In this document: positions 18,974 through 29,707 of the stretch, one piece after another | Layout of the letters: each line of letters begins with the position of its first letter | Position numbering within the stretch: position 1 is the first letter of the stretch | Source of the DNA: an uncultured Anaerolineales bacterium | Lineage (GTDB): Bacteria > Chloroflexota > Anaerolineae > Aggregatilineales > Aggregatilineaceae | Reading direction: 5' to 3' | Assembly (NCBI GenBank): GCA_937135955.1 | Contig: CAKZOB010000052.1 | Span: 1-64,000, forward strand | DNA length: 64,000 nucleotides | Position numbers and translations under genes: made by a program | The notes under the pieces: model-generated | Told to the model about the DNA's origin: nothing | Databases searched by the model: none | What the model saw: only the letters and a program-made list of their open reading frames with translations

Positions 18974-20119
18974 CTATGTGCCACGCAAACGGGGGTCAAG
19001 CGCATCGCGCAACCCGTCGCCCAGGAAGTTGAACGCCAGCGCCGTGATCACCAGCGCCACGCTGGGCACTAGCAGGATATGGCGATTCGAGAAGAAGCCC
19101 CCGCGTTCGCGCACCTGCTGGATCATTGCGCCCCAGCTTGGCGTGCCAGGCTGAACCCCCAGGCCGATAAAGCTCAGGAACGCTTCGGTGAAGATATAGC
19201 CGGGGATAGCCAGCGTTTCAGAGACGATCAGCGGACCGATCACGTTGGGCAGCAAATGCACGAAGATGATGCGACGGTTGCTGGCACCAACAGCACGGGC
19301 AGCCTCCACAAATTCCTTCTCGCGGTACGAGAGCACCTGACCACGCGCCAGGCGAGCCATGCCAATCCAGCTCAGCACGCCAAGCGCCACGAAAAGGAAG
19401 AGTAGACCGCCCATACTCTTGTTCAGGTCGAGCACGAAGCCCACAAACCCGCCCCTACCTGAGTCCTGATAGGTGCGAGCGACCTCGGTGAAGTAGACCT
19501 GCAGCAGGATCACCAGCACCAGATAGGGGATGCCGTACATGAAGTCCACGAAGCGCATCATGATCATGTCTACGCGGCCCCCGTAGAAGCCGGAGATCAC
19601 GCCATAGACCAAGCCGACGATCAGGCTCATGGTGGCTCCCAGGAAGCCCACCGTCAATGAGACCTGCGCCCCGTAAACTGTCTGCGTCAACCAGTCCTTG
19701 CCGTTGCTATCGCCCCCCAACACATAGCACCATTGCCGCTGTGTCGGGTCTGGCTCCGGGCGAAAGCAATAGGTGTTCTTCACGTCGAGCAGGGCTTCTT
19801 CGCTCAGCCAACTGCACCAGTAGGGATTGCGTTCCTGGCCATCACGGGCGCACGTCCCCGGATCGGGGAAGGGATCGACCGGCTCAACGTTGACTGGATT
19901 AACTGTGTGGCGCGCCTGTGCACCGGTGCGCGCGTCCAGCAGCCCCAGTTTCGTCCAGAGACCGGCAGTGGCTGCGATGAACACAATGGTGATGATGGTC
20001 ACCAGCGCCACCATCGCCGCCTTGTTGCGCCGGAACAGCCGCCAGGCGTCAAGCCAGGGGCTTGACGGCCGAGCTTCTTCTTCTAGAGAGACGGGCTTTG
20101 CACCTTCAGCTACCGCCAT
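18974..20119 (-). CDS. Oligopeptide-type ABC permease (OppC/DppC family)
   Basis: A 381-residue permease. A cytosolic N-terminus with the OppC motif (WLDAWRLFRRNKAAMVAL) precedes TM1. An extracytoplasmic loop of about 90 residues carries four Cys (TCARDGQ, YWCSW, TYCFR, QWCYV) before LTQTVYGAQVSL, where ordinary OppC proteins have a short loop. The transport domain follows, with EAA loop VEAARAVGASNRRIIFVHLLPN and the usual C-terminus LGDGLRDALDPRLRGT. It forms the membrane channel with the OppB-like protein. The enlarged Cys-bearing loop, like that of its partner, may dock the operon's unusual lipoprotein. Confidence 0.92.
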   Translation of the reverse strand: MAVAEGAKPVSLEEEARPSSPWLDAWRLFRRNKAAMVALVTIITIVFIAATAGLWTKLGLLDARTGAQARHTVNPVNVEPVDPFPDPGTCARDGQERNPYWCSWLSEEALLDVKNTYCFRPEPDPTQRQWCYVLGGDSNGKDWLTQTVYGAQVSLTVGFLGATMSLIVGLVYGVISGFYGGRVDMIMMRFVDFMYGIPYLVLVILLQVYFTEVARTYQDSGRGGFVGFVLDLNKSMGGLLFLFVALGVLSWIGMARLARGQVLSYREKEFVEAARAVGASNRRIIFVHLLPNVIGPLIVSETLAIPGYIFTEAFLSFIGLGVQPGTPSWGAMIQQVRERGGFFSNRHILLVPSVALVITALAFNFLGDGLRDALDPRLRGT

Positions 20120-20184
20120 ATTCCAACTCTCCTAATCTCTTTCCCCTACACCGCCCCTGGCCGGCGATGCCGGCGGAGCGGCGC

Positions 20185-21228
20185 TCATATGACCCGGTGA
20201 CAGGCTACCCAGTGACCGGGCAGCACTTCGACCAGTTCCGGGTCTTCTTCGTAGCAGACACCTACCGACACCGGGCAGCGGGTGTTGAAATGACAGCCCT
20301 TGGGCGGGTTCACCGGGCTGGGAACGTCGCCCTTCAGGATAATGCGTTGCCGCTTTTCCTCCACCACCGGGTCGGGCACTGGCACCGCCGAAAGCAGCGC
20401 CTGGGTATAGGGGTGCAGGGGATTGGTGTACAGTTCCTCGCTGTCGGCAATTTCCACGATCTTGCCCAGATACATCACCGCTACGCGGTTGCACAGGTGA
20501 CGCACCATGCTCAGGTCGTGGGCGATGAACAGATAGGTCAGACCCAGGTCTTCCTGCAACTTTTGCAGCAGGTTGACCACCTGCGCCTGAATGGACACGT
20601 CCAGGGCTGAGATCGGCTCGTCGGCCACAATGAACTTGGGATTGAGCGCCAGGGCACGCGCCAGGCCGATACGCTGACGCTGCCCACCGGAGAACTCGTG
20701 AGGATAGCGCCGCACGAAATAGGGATTCAGCCCCACCAGTTCGAGCAACTCGGCCACACGCTCTTCGCGCTCTTTCTTGGTGCCAATGTTGTGCACCACC
20801 AGCGGCTCGGCCACAATGCGCCCCACCGACATACGCGGGTTGAGCGAGGCATAGGGGTCCTGGAAGATCATCTGCATCTTGCGGCGCATCTTGCGCAGCG
20901 CCTCACCCTGTAGCGTGGTGAGTTCTTCCCCCTCGAATTTCACGCTACCTTCCGTGGCGCGGTGCAACTGCAAAATAGTACGGCCCGTTGTGGATTTACC
21001 GCAGCCGCTTTCTCCCACCAACCCCAGCGTCTCGCCTTCGTAGATGTCAAACGAAACGCCGTCAACCGCCTTCACCGATGCCACTTCGCGCTGAAAGACA
21101 ATGCCCGATTTGATCGGGAAATACTTCTTCAGCCCCCGCACTTCCACCAGCACGCGCTTGCCGACTGTCCCCGCCGACGTACCCGGAGTCACCTTGGCAG
21201 CGGGTTCAGACAACCTGGATTCGCTCAT
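20185..21228 (-). CDS. Oligopeptide transport ATP-binding protein (OppF/DppF type)
   Basis: A 347-residue ABC ATPase. The ATG at 21228 has GGAG seven bases upstream; the frame is open ten codons further. Walker [10 protein letters not shown], signature [12 protein letters not shown], Walker [13 protein letters not shown] and the switch His in IAHDLS are all present. The C-terminal Opp/Dpp region has [10 protein letters not shown] and a four-Cys pattern (GCHF, TRCP, GVCY, VACH), as in OppF/DppF. In DppD-type homologues this Cys pattern is known to hold an iron-sulphur cluster. It overlaps the OppD-like gene by 23 bp and should form the ATPase heterodimer with it. Confidence 0.94.
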   Translation of the reverse strand: MSESRLSEPAAKVTPGTSAGTVGKRVLVEVRGLKKYFPIKSGIVFQREVASVKAVDGVSFDIYEGETLGLVGESGCGKSTTGRTILQLHRATEGSVKFEGEELTTLQGEALRKMRRKMQMIFQDPYASLNPRMSVGRIVAEPLVVHNIGTKKEREERVAELLELVGLNPYFVRRYPHEFSGGQRQRIGLARALALNPKFIVADEPISALDVSIQAQVVNLLQKLQEDLGLTYLFIAHDLSMVRHLCNRVAVMYLGKIVEIADSEELYTNPLHPYTQALLSAVPVPDPVVEEKRQRIILKGDVPSPVNPPKGCHFNTRCPVSVGVCYEEDPELVEVLPGHWVACHRVI

Positions 21229-22222
21229 ATCCGCGCTCCTTCTCCTTGCGCACATCAACCCAGCAGGCCATCACATGATCGGAGCGTCCGTCCGGAACCG
21301 GTTGCAAGGTCGGATTCTCGTGCTCGCATTTGGCGATCTTGTACGGGCAACGAGGCGCGAACGGGCAGCCCTTGGGCAGGTAGCGCATATCGGGCGGCGC
21401 CCCCTCGATCGAGAACAGCCGCGAGCGCTTGCGATCCAGGCGAGGCAGCGACCCCAGCAACCCAATGGTGTAGGGATGGCGCGAGTCGCCGTAGACATCC
21501 TTGGCCGTGCCACGCTCGATGATATAGCCTGCATACATCACCTGCACCGTGTCCGCCAGACCGGCCACCACGCCCAGGTCGTGCGAAATCCAGATCATGG
21601 CCATGCCGATCTTGTCGCGCAGACGGCGCACCAGGTCGAGAATCTGTGCCTGAATGGTCACATCGAGCGCAGTCGTCGGCTCGTCGGCGATGAGCAACTG
21701 CGGATTGCACGACAGGGCCATAGCGATCATGGCGCGCTGCCGCATCCCACCAGAGAACTGATGCGGGTAATCGTCCAGGCGCTCTTTGGCGGAGGGAATG
21801 CCCACCATCGAGAGTAACTCAGCCGCGCGGGCACGGGCCTGTTGATTGTCCATGCCCAGGTGCAGACGCAACGCCTCCGTGATCTGCCGACCGATGGTGA
21901 GCACCGGATTGAGCGAGGTCATGGGGTCCTGGAAGACCATGGCGATCTCGGCCCCGCGCACCAGGCGGCGCTTGTTGGGCGAAAGCTTGAGCAAATCGCG
22001 CCCGCGGAAGATCACCTCGCCTTTGGTAATTTCGCCCGGCGGCTCAGGAATCAACCCCATGATGGACAGGGCATGCACTGTTTTACCGCAGCCGCTTTCG
22101 CCCACCACGCCCAGAGTCTCACCTTCGTGCAGCGTATAGGAGACTCCGTTGACGGCATAGACGATGCCTTCTTCCGTATGGAACCGGGTTGTGAGGTCTT
22201 TGACCTCCATCAGGACTGTCAA
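21206..22222 (-). CDS. Oligopeptide transport ATP-binding protein (OppD/DppD type)
   Basis: A 338-residue ABC ATPase, first gene of the operon. Walker A GESGCGKT, signature [12 protein letters not shown], Walker [13 protein letters not shown], switch His ISHDLG, then [10 protein letters not shown] and the four-Cys C-terminal pattern (GCPF, PRCP, AKCE, MACW). The start is TTG 22222, with GGGAG eight bases upstream. An ATG at 22210 would leave the ribosome-binding site 20 bases away but matches the family N-terminus ([10 protein letters not shown]), so either is possible. It works with the OppF-type ATPase and the two permeases. No oppA gene is present in the window. Confidence 0.94.
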   Translation of the reverse strand: MTVLMEVKDLTTRFHTEEGIVYAVNGVSYTLHEGETLGVVGESGCGKTVHALSIMGLIPEPPGEITKGEVIFRGRDLLKLSPNKRRLVRGAEIAMVFQDPMTSLNPVLTIGRQITEALRLHLGMDNQQARARAAELLSMVGIPSAKERLDDYPHQFSGGMRQRAMIAMALSCNPQLLIADEPTTALDVTIQAQILDLVRRLRDKIGMAMIWISHDLGVVAGLADTVQVMYAGYIIERGTAKDVYGDSRHPYTIGLLGSLPRLDRKRSRLFSIEGAPPDMRYLPKGCPFAPRCPYKIAKCEHENPTLQPVPDGRSDHVMACWVDVRKEKERGYERIQVV

Positions 22223-22336
22223 ACGTCACTCTCCCCTTCTATGGACCTGCACAGCGGCCCACCATACACTCCGCACCAGCCCTACACACACCAACGCAGG
22301 CAGCCTGTCCGCATGCCTGCGGCGTTGTAGAGCTTT

Positions 22337-22365
22337 AATAATAACGGCTGGCCTCATTCTTTACA
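22337..22365 (-). promoter_or_regulatory. Putative promoter of oligopeptide-type ABC operon
   Basis: On the minus strand TTGTAA (22360-22365), a 17-bp spacer and TATTAT (22337-22342) lie about 115 bp upstream of the first gene (TTG 22222). Confidence 0.6.
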
Positions 22366-22535
22366 ATGACATCGTTGCGGCCATCGCCATAAGAAGACAC
22401 CCGGATCAAATTCAGACCTCAAGAATGTACTCTGATATGCTTATCATCTTGGCCTGAGTTTGGTTCAAAATTCGATGGTCTGCGCGATCAGTCAGCATAT
22501 TCTGCCAGGCGTGCAGGCGGAAAAACGGGGGGCGA

Positions 22536-22690
22536 GCAAAGGTTGACAGCGCCTTTGCCCCGCCCGATGGCCCTCATCCCCTGGCCCCTTCTCCCGCGCT
22601 GCGGGCGAAGGGGAGCGCTCGTGCCAGAGACAGGCAGTCCCCTCGCCCCGCGACGCAGTCGCGAGGGCGAGGGGATTGAGGGGTGAGGGG
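22536..22690. repeat. Dispersed palindromic repeat, copy 2
   Basis: Bases 22536-22606 match 37679-37749 over 71 bp with about six mismatches. To the right lies a near-perfect palindrome (22639-22674: CCCCTCGCCCCGCGAC, three-base loop, GTCGCGAGGGCGAGGGG). The core of that palindrome recurs at 7815-7885. It is non-coding and sits between the ABC operon promoter and the leuS promoter. Confidence 0.75.
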
Positions 22691-22743
22691 CAGCAGACTG
22701 CTGCAAATTGCCTGTCAAATCTTGCGCGCACCCGAAAAACGCC

Positions 22744-22772
22744 TTGACAAGCGCCCCGCACGCCGCTAGAAT
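22744..22772 (+). promoter_or_regulatory. Strong promoter of leuS T-box transcript
   Basis: TTGACA (22744-22749) is a perfect -35. A 17-bp spacer leads to TAGAAT (22767-22772). Transcription should start near 22779, just ahead of the T-box Stem I. Confidence 0.85.
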
Positions 22773-22984
22773 GACAATCACTCTTGAAAAAGTGCATAGT
22801 GCCAACAGCGATGAACGGAAGTAGTAGGCCATCGTCGCAGTGAGCCGGGGACAGTGCGAACCCGGCAGTGCGCCCCGACGAGCGCTCAGGCCGAACTCGT
22901 CCGGGAGCTGCGCGGCTGAAAGTCAGTAAGCCGCGCCGGAGATGCCCGTTACGCATAATGAGTGGGTGGCACACCACATCGCAT

Positions 22985-23058
22985 GGGCCCATAGCTCAGC
23001 TTGGGAGAGCGCCACAATGGCATTGTGGAGGTCAAGGGTTCGAGCCCCTTTGGGTCCA
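22985..23058 (+). tRNA. tRNA-Ala (anticodon GGC) inside the leuS T-box leader
   Basis: A 74-base cloverleaf. The acceptor GGGCCCA pairs with TGGGTCC (one G-T), and the D arm is GCTC/GAGC with an A-G-rich loop. The anticodon stem CCACA/TGTGG has loop ATGGCAT (anticodon GGC), then variable AGGTC, T arm AAGGG/CCCTT with loop TTCGAGC, and discriminator A at 23058. CCA is not encoded. It has no promoter of its own: the nearest is the T-box promoter at 22744. It lies between the IIA/B-like segment and the antiterminator, where Stem III of an ordinary T-box would be. Confidence 0.95.
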
Positions 23059-23095
23059 CTCTTTCAGAGGCCACCAAGCAGGGTGGTACCGCGGA

Positions 23096-23144
23096 GTCCT
23101 CTTCGTCCCTGGCCAGCAGGCCAGGTTTGCGAAGGAGGACTTTT
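23096..23144 (+). terminator. T-box terminator ahead of leuS
   Basis: GTCCTCTTCG (23096-23105) pairs with CGAAGGAGGAC (23130-23140, one bulge), followed by TTTT. A smaller TGGCC/GGCCA hairpin sits in the loop. It overlaps the antiterminator sequence, as required for T-box control. Confidence 0.9.
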
Positions 23145-23162
23145 GTGTTTCTGGGGGATATC

Positions 23163-23258
23163 ATGATCTTCCGCCGATTGCGCTTCTGGCGACGACGGAG
23201 CGGGTTTTTGTGGCGGATGCCACGCCTGCGCCGCCTGCTGTGGCGACGCTGGCGCTGA
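23163..23258 (+). CDS. Arg/Trp-rich 31-residue ORF in leuS leader
   Basis: A short frame between the T-box terminator and leuS. The ATG at 23163 follows GGGGGA by four bases. The peptide starts MIFRRLRFWRRRSGF and has 13 Arg and 4 Trp in 31 residues with almost no acidic residue. It would only be made when the T-box reads through. It could be a real small cationic peptide, a leader peptide affecting leuS translation, or a chance frame; no homologue can be named. Confidence 0.35.
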   Translation: MIFRRLRFWRRRSGFLWRMPRLRRLLWRRWR

Positions 23259-23387
23259 ATTTCGCTCCGGCACATCGCTCGCCACCCAACGGTTGTCCGT
23301 GCCTGGCCTGAATGCTCGCCGGGCAGACGGTGAGTTGCGTCTGTTTGAGAGACAGTGTCGTTAACGCAATGGAGAACGTAGATCACC

Positions 23388-26177
<2,790 letters not shown>

Positions 26178-26204
26178 TCTGCTCTGGCTTCGCCGCATGA
26201 AAAG

Positions 26205-26234
26205 AAACCGCCGGACTCTTGCGCCGGCGGTTTT
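26205..26234. terminator. Bidirectional terminator
   Basis: AAACCGCCGG pairs with CCGGCGGTTT around a short loop, with TTTTCTC on the plus side and TTTCTTTTC on the minus side. It separates leuS from the convergent peptidase gene. Confidence 0.88.
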
Positions 26235-26257
26235 CTCTCCTCTACACTCGTTTCCAC

Positions 26258-26947
26258 CTACCCCAGCACGAAGGTGCTCCCCGCCGGGTATTCGTCGAGC
26301 TGCGTCGCACTGCGATAAACGCACACGCCCCCCTGCCCCACTACCTGATAAGTGTCGTCTGGATGGCAGATGAGGGTGGCCGTCTGGTCTATGCCGATCA
26401 GGGTTACCCCGTCTGGCAAGCCCGCCAGCAGACGGTCGGGCGTCAGACGCATCCGGAACAGATTGTGATGAGCCAGAAAGGCCAGATGCGGAGCGAGAGC
26501 CAGTCCCGGCATCCACTCGTGCGCGAACCACAGCACACCTCCCAGAGCCATCGCGCTGGCCCCGGTACCCATCACGGCGGCTTTGCGCATCAAAGCGCGG
26601 TGTAAGGCCGCTTCGGTATGCGTGCCACGCAGGCGCTCGATCATGTCCACCGGACTGCCGTCGGTGAAGACGATGGCCTCCACTTTGTCGAGCACTGTGT
26701 ATTCGGTCTCGGTGTTGGCCAGGTGCCAGTTGGTGATCATCACGTGCTGCGCGTAGGTGTTCAGGTGACTGAAGTAGCGCGTGGCATTGTCCGCGACGCG
26801 CTGATGTTTCTCCATGGCCGCTACCGGCACCACCGCCACGCGCGGGCTATGTGCACCGCGCAACAATTTCAGCCAGGCGCGATCGGCCTCCTTACTTTCG
26901 GGGACGAACGCCTGGCCACCATTCAAAACCAGATAGCCTTTGTGCAT
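26258..26947 (-). CDS. Cyanophycinase-like / peptidase S51-type protein
   Basis: 229 residues with the class I amidotransferase-like fold of the S51/cyanophycinase group. The opening MHKGYLVLNGGQAF carries the GG motif, RVAVVPVAA is a beta strand, and VFTDGSPVDMIERLRGT matches the F-x-GG-DQ..L position. MGTGASAMALGG stands where the nucleophile Ser (G-x-SAGA) is expected, so the nucleophile elbow is altered (G-A-S-A). A peptidase or acyl hydrolase acting on Asp-containing peptides is likely, but the substrate is unknown. It starts 32 bp after the 3' end of rnpB with no terminator between, so the two are probably cotranscribed. Confidence 0.75.
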   Translation of the reverse strand: MHKGYLVLNGGQAFVPESKEADRAWLKLLRGAHSPRVAVVPVAAMEKHQRVADNATRYFSHLNTYAQHVMITNWHLANTETEYTVLDKVEAIVFTDGSPVDMIERLRGTHTEAALHRALMRKAAVMGTGASAMALGGVLWFAHEWMPGLALAPHLAFLAHHNLFRMRLTPDRLLAGLPDGVTLIGIDQTATLICHPDDTYQVVGQGGVCVYRSATQLDEYPAGSTFVLG

Positions 26948-26979
26948 GGAGTGTCGCTTCCTGTGTGGAAAAGGCGAGA

Positions 26980-27350
26980 CTCAAGCCAGCCTGTAAGCCG
27001 CGTTCTGTACCCGCCAAGGCGGGCGGTGATCATCTCTCTGGGACGCCGGTTACCCGACGCCTCAAGCAACCTACCCGGAACTGATAACGGGACGGGCCGC
27101 CCCATCGTTCCTGCTTGGTTTTGCTCCCGGTGGGGTTTGCCTGGCCGCCTGTGTCACCACAGACGCCGGTGCGCTCTTACCGCACCGTTTCACCCTCACC
27201 CCACATGCCTGCGCATGGGGGCACTCTGCCTCTCTGTTGCACTTTGCCGTCGGGTCACCCCGCCTGGCCGTTAGCCAGCACCGTGCCCTGTGGAGCGCGG
27301 ACTTTCCTCATCTCGCCCAAGGCGAGACGCGATCACCCGGCCAACTTGAG
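26980..27350 (-). ncRNA. rnpB: RNase P RNA, class A
   Basis: About 371 bases on the minus strand. Conserved elements are GAGGAAAGTCCGCGCTCC near the 5' end, AGAGTG and GGTGAAACGGTGCGGTAAGAG in the middle, and GGTACAGAACGCGGCTTAC near the 3' end. P1 pairs CTCAAG (27345-27350) with CTTGAG (26980-26985). It is the catalytic subunit that trims tRNA 5' ends, including presumably the tRNA-Ala held in the leuS leader. Ends are taken from P1, so a few bases of uncertainty remain. Confidence 0.95.
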
Positions 27351-27361
27351 CCTCTACTTCT

Positions 27362-27367
27362 ATTATA
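27362..27367 (-). promoter_or_regulatory. -10 element of rnpB promoter
   Basis: A perfect TATAAT on the minus strand, 11 bases ahead of the RNase P RNA 5' end. The -35 (CTCGAA at 17 bp) is poor. Confidence 0.65.
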
Positions 27368-27452
27368 CCATCTTCGCTCGCCTGTTCGAGGGTGCGCCGG
27401 AAGCTCTGAAAGGTGTGCGCAAAATGTGACAGGCCGTTTGCTGCGCCGTGGC

Positions 27453-27541
27453 TTACCTCACCCCCAGCCTCGCTTCGCTCAGCTTGCCCCCTCCCCGACG
27501 CGGGGGGCGCGAGGCGCGTGAGCGCCGAGCGGGGGTGAGGT
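27453..27541. repeat. Dispersed palindromic repeat, copy 3
   Basis: The minus-strand sequence of 27453-27541 resembles 52461-52522 (shared ends GACCTCACCCCCGCTCGGCG and GAGGCTGGGG..TGAGGTAA), so the two copies are inverted. The element lies between rnpB and serS. Bases 27351-27452, ahead of it, hold only the rnpB promoter region. Confidence 0.65.
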
Positions 27542-27638
27542 CAACGCCTCCGCACTGGACAAATCGCTGAGAGCCTTTGCTCGCCCTCGTGAACTCAACT
27601 GAAATGCACCCGGAAGCAAGATTCACCGCCAAGGCAAC

Positions 27639-27682
27639 GAGAGCGCAGAGGAAAGTCATACAAACGAAGACTCTGCGCTCTC
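27639..27682. repeat. Inverted repeat downstream of serS
   Basis: GAGAGCGCAGAG (27639-27650) and CTCTGCGCTCTC (27671-27682) form a perfect 12-bp stem with a 20-base loop. Flanking text (CTCTGTGACCTCTGTGG) resembles short repeats common in many environmental bacteria. It may also help end the serS transcript. Confidence 0.6.
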
Positions 27683-27722
27683 CTCTGCGCCCTCTGTGAC
27701 CTCTGTGGTTCAACCCTATTGC

Positions 27723-29156
27723 TCACCGCGCCGGCTCGATCACCTCCAGCCCGCCCATGTACGGGCGCAGCACTTCCGGCACGACAACGCTGCCGTCCTT
27801 CTGCTGGTAATTCTCCAGCACGGCGATCAGCGTGCGCGTCATGCCCAACCCCGATCCGTTGAGCGTGTGCACGAAGCGCGGACGCCCGCCGTCCGCCGGA
27901 CGGTAACGAATGTTAGCGCGGCGAGCCTGGAAGTCCTCGGTGTTGCTGCACGAGCTGACTTCCAGCCATTCCCCGCAGCCGGGTGCCCACATCTCAATAT
28001 CGTATTTCTTGGCGGCGGCGAAACCCAGGTCGCCAGTGACGATCTCCACGCGCCGATAGGGAATGCCCAGCATCCCGCAGACGTTCTCCGCCGCCTGAGT
28101 GAGCGACTCCAGTTCGTCGTAGCTGGTTTCGGGCGTAGTGAACTTGTATAGCTCGACCTTCTCGAACTGATGCACGCGCTTGATGCCGCGCACATCGCGC
28201 CCGGCGCTCATCTTCTCGCGGCGGAAGCACGGCGTATGCGAGACAAAATAGAGCGGCAGTTGCGCTTCGTCCAGGATTTCATCGCGGAACATGTTGGTCA
28301 GCGCGACTTCGGCGGTAGGCAGCATGTACAACTGCGACTCAGCGTCAAAGTAGACCACGTCGCGGAACTTGGGGAACTGCGCCGAGCCGAACATGGCCTC
28401 TTCGCGCACCATGAACGGCGGATAAATCTCGGTGTAGCCATGCTGTGTGGTATGCACGTCCAGCAACCAGCTAATCATGGCGCGGTACAGACGCGCGCCC
28501 ATTCCCTTGATCAGGTAAAAGCGCGTGCCAGCCAGCTTGACGCCACGCTCGAAGTCGAGAATGTCCAGCGCCGGCCCAAGTTCCCAGTGTGGCAAGGGCG
28601 TGAAATCGAACGCGCGCAACGTGCCACGCACTTCCCCAATGCGGTTTTCCGCTTCGCTGCGCCCGATCGGCACGCTCGCATGAGGCATATTGGGAATCCA
28701 CAGCATGTGCTCGTTGAGCGCTTCCTCGACCCGCCGAATCTCGTCATCAAGCGCGGCAACCCGTTCTCCCAACGCGCCCAGCGCTTCGGTGAGATCGGCA
28801 AACGCCCGTTGCACTTCTTCGGGGGAAACCTCATGCGCCCCATCCAGAGGGGTCGGGTTCTCCAGGGCTGCCATGAACCCTTCCACGTCGGTGTTGGCCA
28901 GAGCTTGAATGGCACGCCGCGCGCCCCCGACGACCTGCGCGGGAGTCAATTGCTTGTTGCCGCGGAAGCGCCCCATCTGCTTGTTGAGTTTGTTGCGGTT
29001 AGCCTTGATCGCCTCCACCTGTGTTAACAGGGCGCGTCGCTGCGCGTCGAGTTGCAGGATGGCGTCAACGCGAGCGATGGCCGCCTCGTCATTGAGGTTG
29101 CGCAGTTGTTGCTTGACCCAGTCGGGCCGGGTGCGGATGAGATTGATATCGAGCAT
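27723..29156 (-). CDS. serS: Seryl-tRNA synthetase
   Basis: 477 residues from ATG 29156, which has GGGAGGA six bases upstream; the frame continues to a TTG at 29174. Class II synthetase. The N-terminal coiled-coil arm is followed by motif 2 (FRREKMSAGRDVRGIKRVHQ) and motif 3 (SGLGMTRTLIAVLENY), which bind ATP and Ser. The arm (about residues 65-130) is some 40-50 residues longer than usual because of an Ala/Glu-rich helical insertion, which explains the length (usual about 425). A T-box with a Ser specifier and a small membrane-protein gene lie upstream. Confidence 0.97.
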   Translation of the reverse strand: MLDINLIRTRPDWVKQQLRNLNDEAAIARVDAILQLDAQRRALLTQVEAIKANRNKLNKQMGRFRGNKQLTPAQVVGGARRAIQALANTDVEGFMAALENPTPLDGAHEVSPEEVQRAFADLTEALGALGERVAALDDEIRRVEEALNEHMLWIPNMPHASVPIGRSEAENRIGEVRGTLRAFDFTPLPHWELGPALDILDFERGVKLAGTRFYLIKGMGARLYRAMISWLLDVHTTQHGYTEIYPPFMVREEAMFGSAQFPKFRDVVYFDAESQLYMLPTAEVALTNMFRDEILDEAQLPLYFVSHTPCFRREKMSAGRDVRGIKRVHQFEKVELYKFTTPETSYDELESLTQAAENVCGMLGIPYRRVEIVTGDLGFAAAKKYDIEMWAPGCGEWLEVSSCSNTEDFQARRANIRYRPADGGRPRFVHTLNGSGLGMTRTLIAVLENYQQKDGSVVVPEVLRPYMGGLEVIEPAR

Positions 29157-29206
29157 CAGTGTTCCTCCCTGCAAAGTAGCCGTCGGCGATGACTGTCAGC
29201 AGAAAA

Positions 29207-29410
29207 TCACATCTGGTGTTTGTTGTCGTCCTGTAGAGGCACAGATCGATCTTGAGCGGAAGAGCGGCTGCGGCGGTCAGACTGTCGCTGCCGTAGCTGA
29301 TAGAGATTCCAGTCGCGCAGCAGACGCAATATCGCGAACGCAGCGCCGATCAGAGTCACACCGATCACCAGTCCGTTCCAGACCTGCGGAGTCATGAAGT
29401 CGAGATGCAT
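29207..29410 (-). CDS. Small membrane protein in serS operon
   Basis: 67 residues. The ATG at 29410 has GGAG seven bases upstream. One TM helix (about residues 10-27, GLVIGVTLIGAAFAILRLL) is followed by a charged tail rich in Arg, Gln, Ser and Asp (RQRQSDRRSRSSAQDRS). It lies between the T-box terminator and serS (50 bp), so serine limitation should raise it together with SerRS. No family recognised. Confidence 0.6.
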   Translation of the reverse strand: MHLDFMTPQVWNGLVIGVTLIGAAFAILRLLRDWNLYQLRQRQSDRRSRSSAQDRSVPLQDDNKHQM

Positions 29411-29439
29411 AGCCGCGCTCCTCAGCGATCCATCGGACG

Positions 29440-29705
29440 AAAAAAGCCCCTCGCCCGGAACATGCCAGGACGAGGGGACCCGTGGTGCCACCTGGTTTCA
29501 CCTGTGCCTCTCGACACAGGTCTCAGCGAGTCAACGACTCGCGCGCGTTAACGGGCGCTCCCGACCCCTCTTACGTTGAGCAACAACGATCGAAGGGCGA
29601 CGTGCTCAGGAGTGGATTTCCGCTGCCGACGCACCGCCTCGCACCAGCCGGCGGCTCTCTGCCAGCGCGACACAGCGTACTTGGCTCCGTCAGAGTCGTT
29701 ACAGG
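29440..29705 (-). promoter_or_regulatory. T-box riboswitch (Ser, specifier TCC) controlling serS
   Basis: On the minus strand the Stem I motif GCAGAGAGCC...GGCTGGTGCGAGG is followed by the specifier region GGAAATCCACTCCTGAGC, with TCC (Ser) at 29614-29616. The IIA/B-like CGCCCGTTAACG segment follows. The T-box motif AGGTGGCACCACGGG is at 29479-29493. Its TGGC complements GCCA, fitting tRNA-Ser with discriminator G. The terminator is CCCCTCG (29471-29477)/CGAGGGG (29447-29453) plus a T tract to 29440. Unlike the leuS leader there is no tRNA inside. Confidence 0.9.
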
Positions 29706-29707
29706 GC

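Larger units (their letters stand above)
22780..23144 (+). promoter_or_regulatory. T-box riboswitch (Leu, specifier CTC) controlling leuS
   Basis: Stem I is seen in nested pairs: CAGC 22806-22809/GCTG 22907-22910, CGGA 22816-22819/TCCG 22900-22903, GGCC 22827-22830/22889-22892, TCGTCG 22832-22837/CGACGA 22876-22881 and GCCGGG 22844-22849/CCCGGC 22861-22866. Conserved AGTA- and GTGCGAA-type elements are present. The specifier CTC (22896-22898, Leu) precedes GTCCGGGAGC. A Stem II-like GCGCGGCT/AGCCGCGC hairpin and a IIA/B-like segment (CCCGTTA...TAATGAGTGGG) follow. The T-box motif AGGGTGGTACCGCGG is at 23080-23094. Its TGGT complements ACCA, fitting tRNA-Leu (discriminator A). The terminator is at 23096-23144. 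Uncharged tRNA-Leu should favour leuS read-through. An intact tRNA-Ala gene lies inside (22985-23058). Confidence 0.9.

Noticed and set aside
23001-23258. 85-codon frame through the tRNA and T-box
   Set aside because: It runs through structured RNA; only the last 31 codons after the terminator have their own ribosome-binding site.
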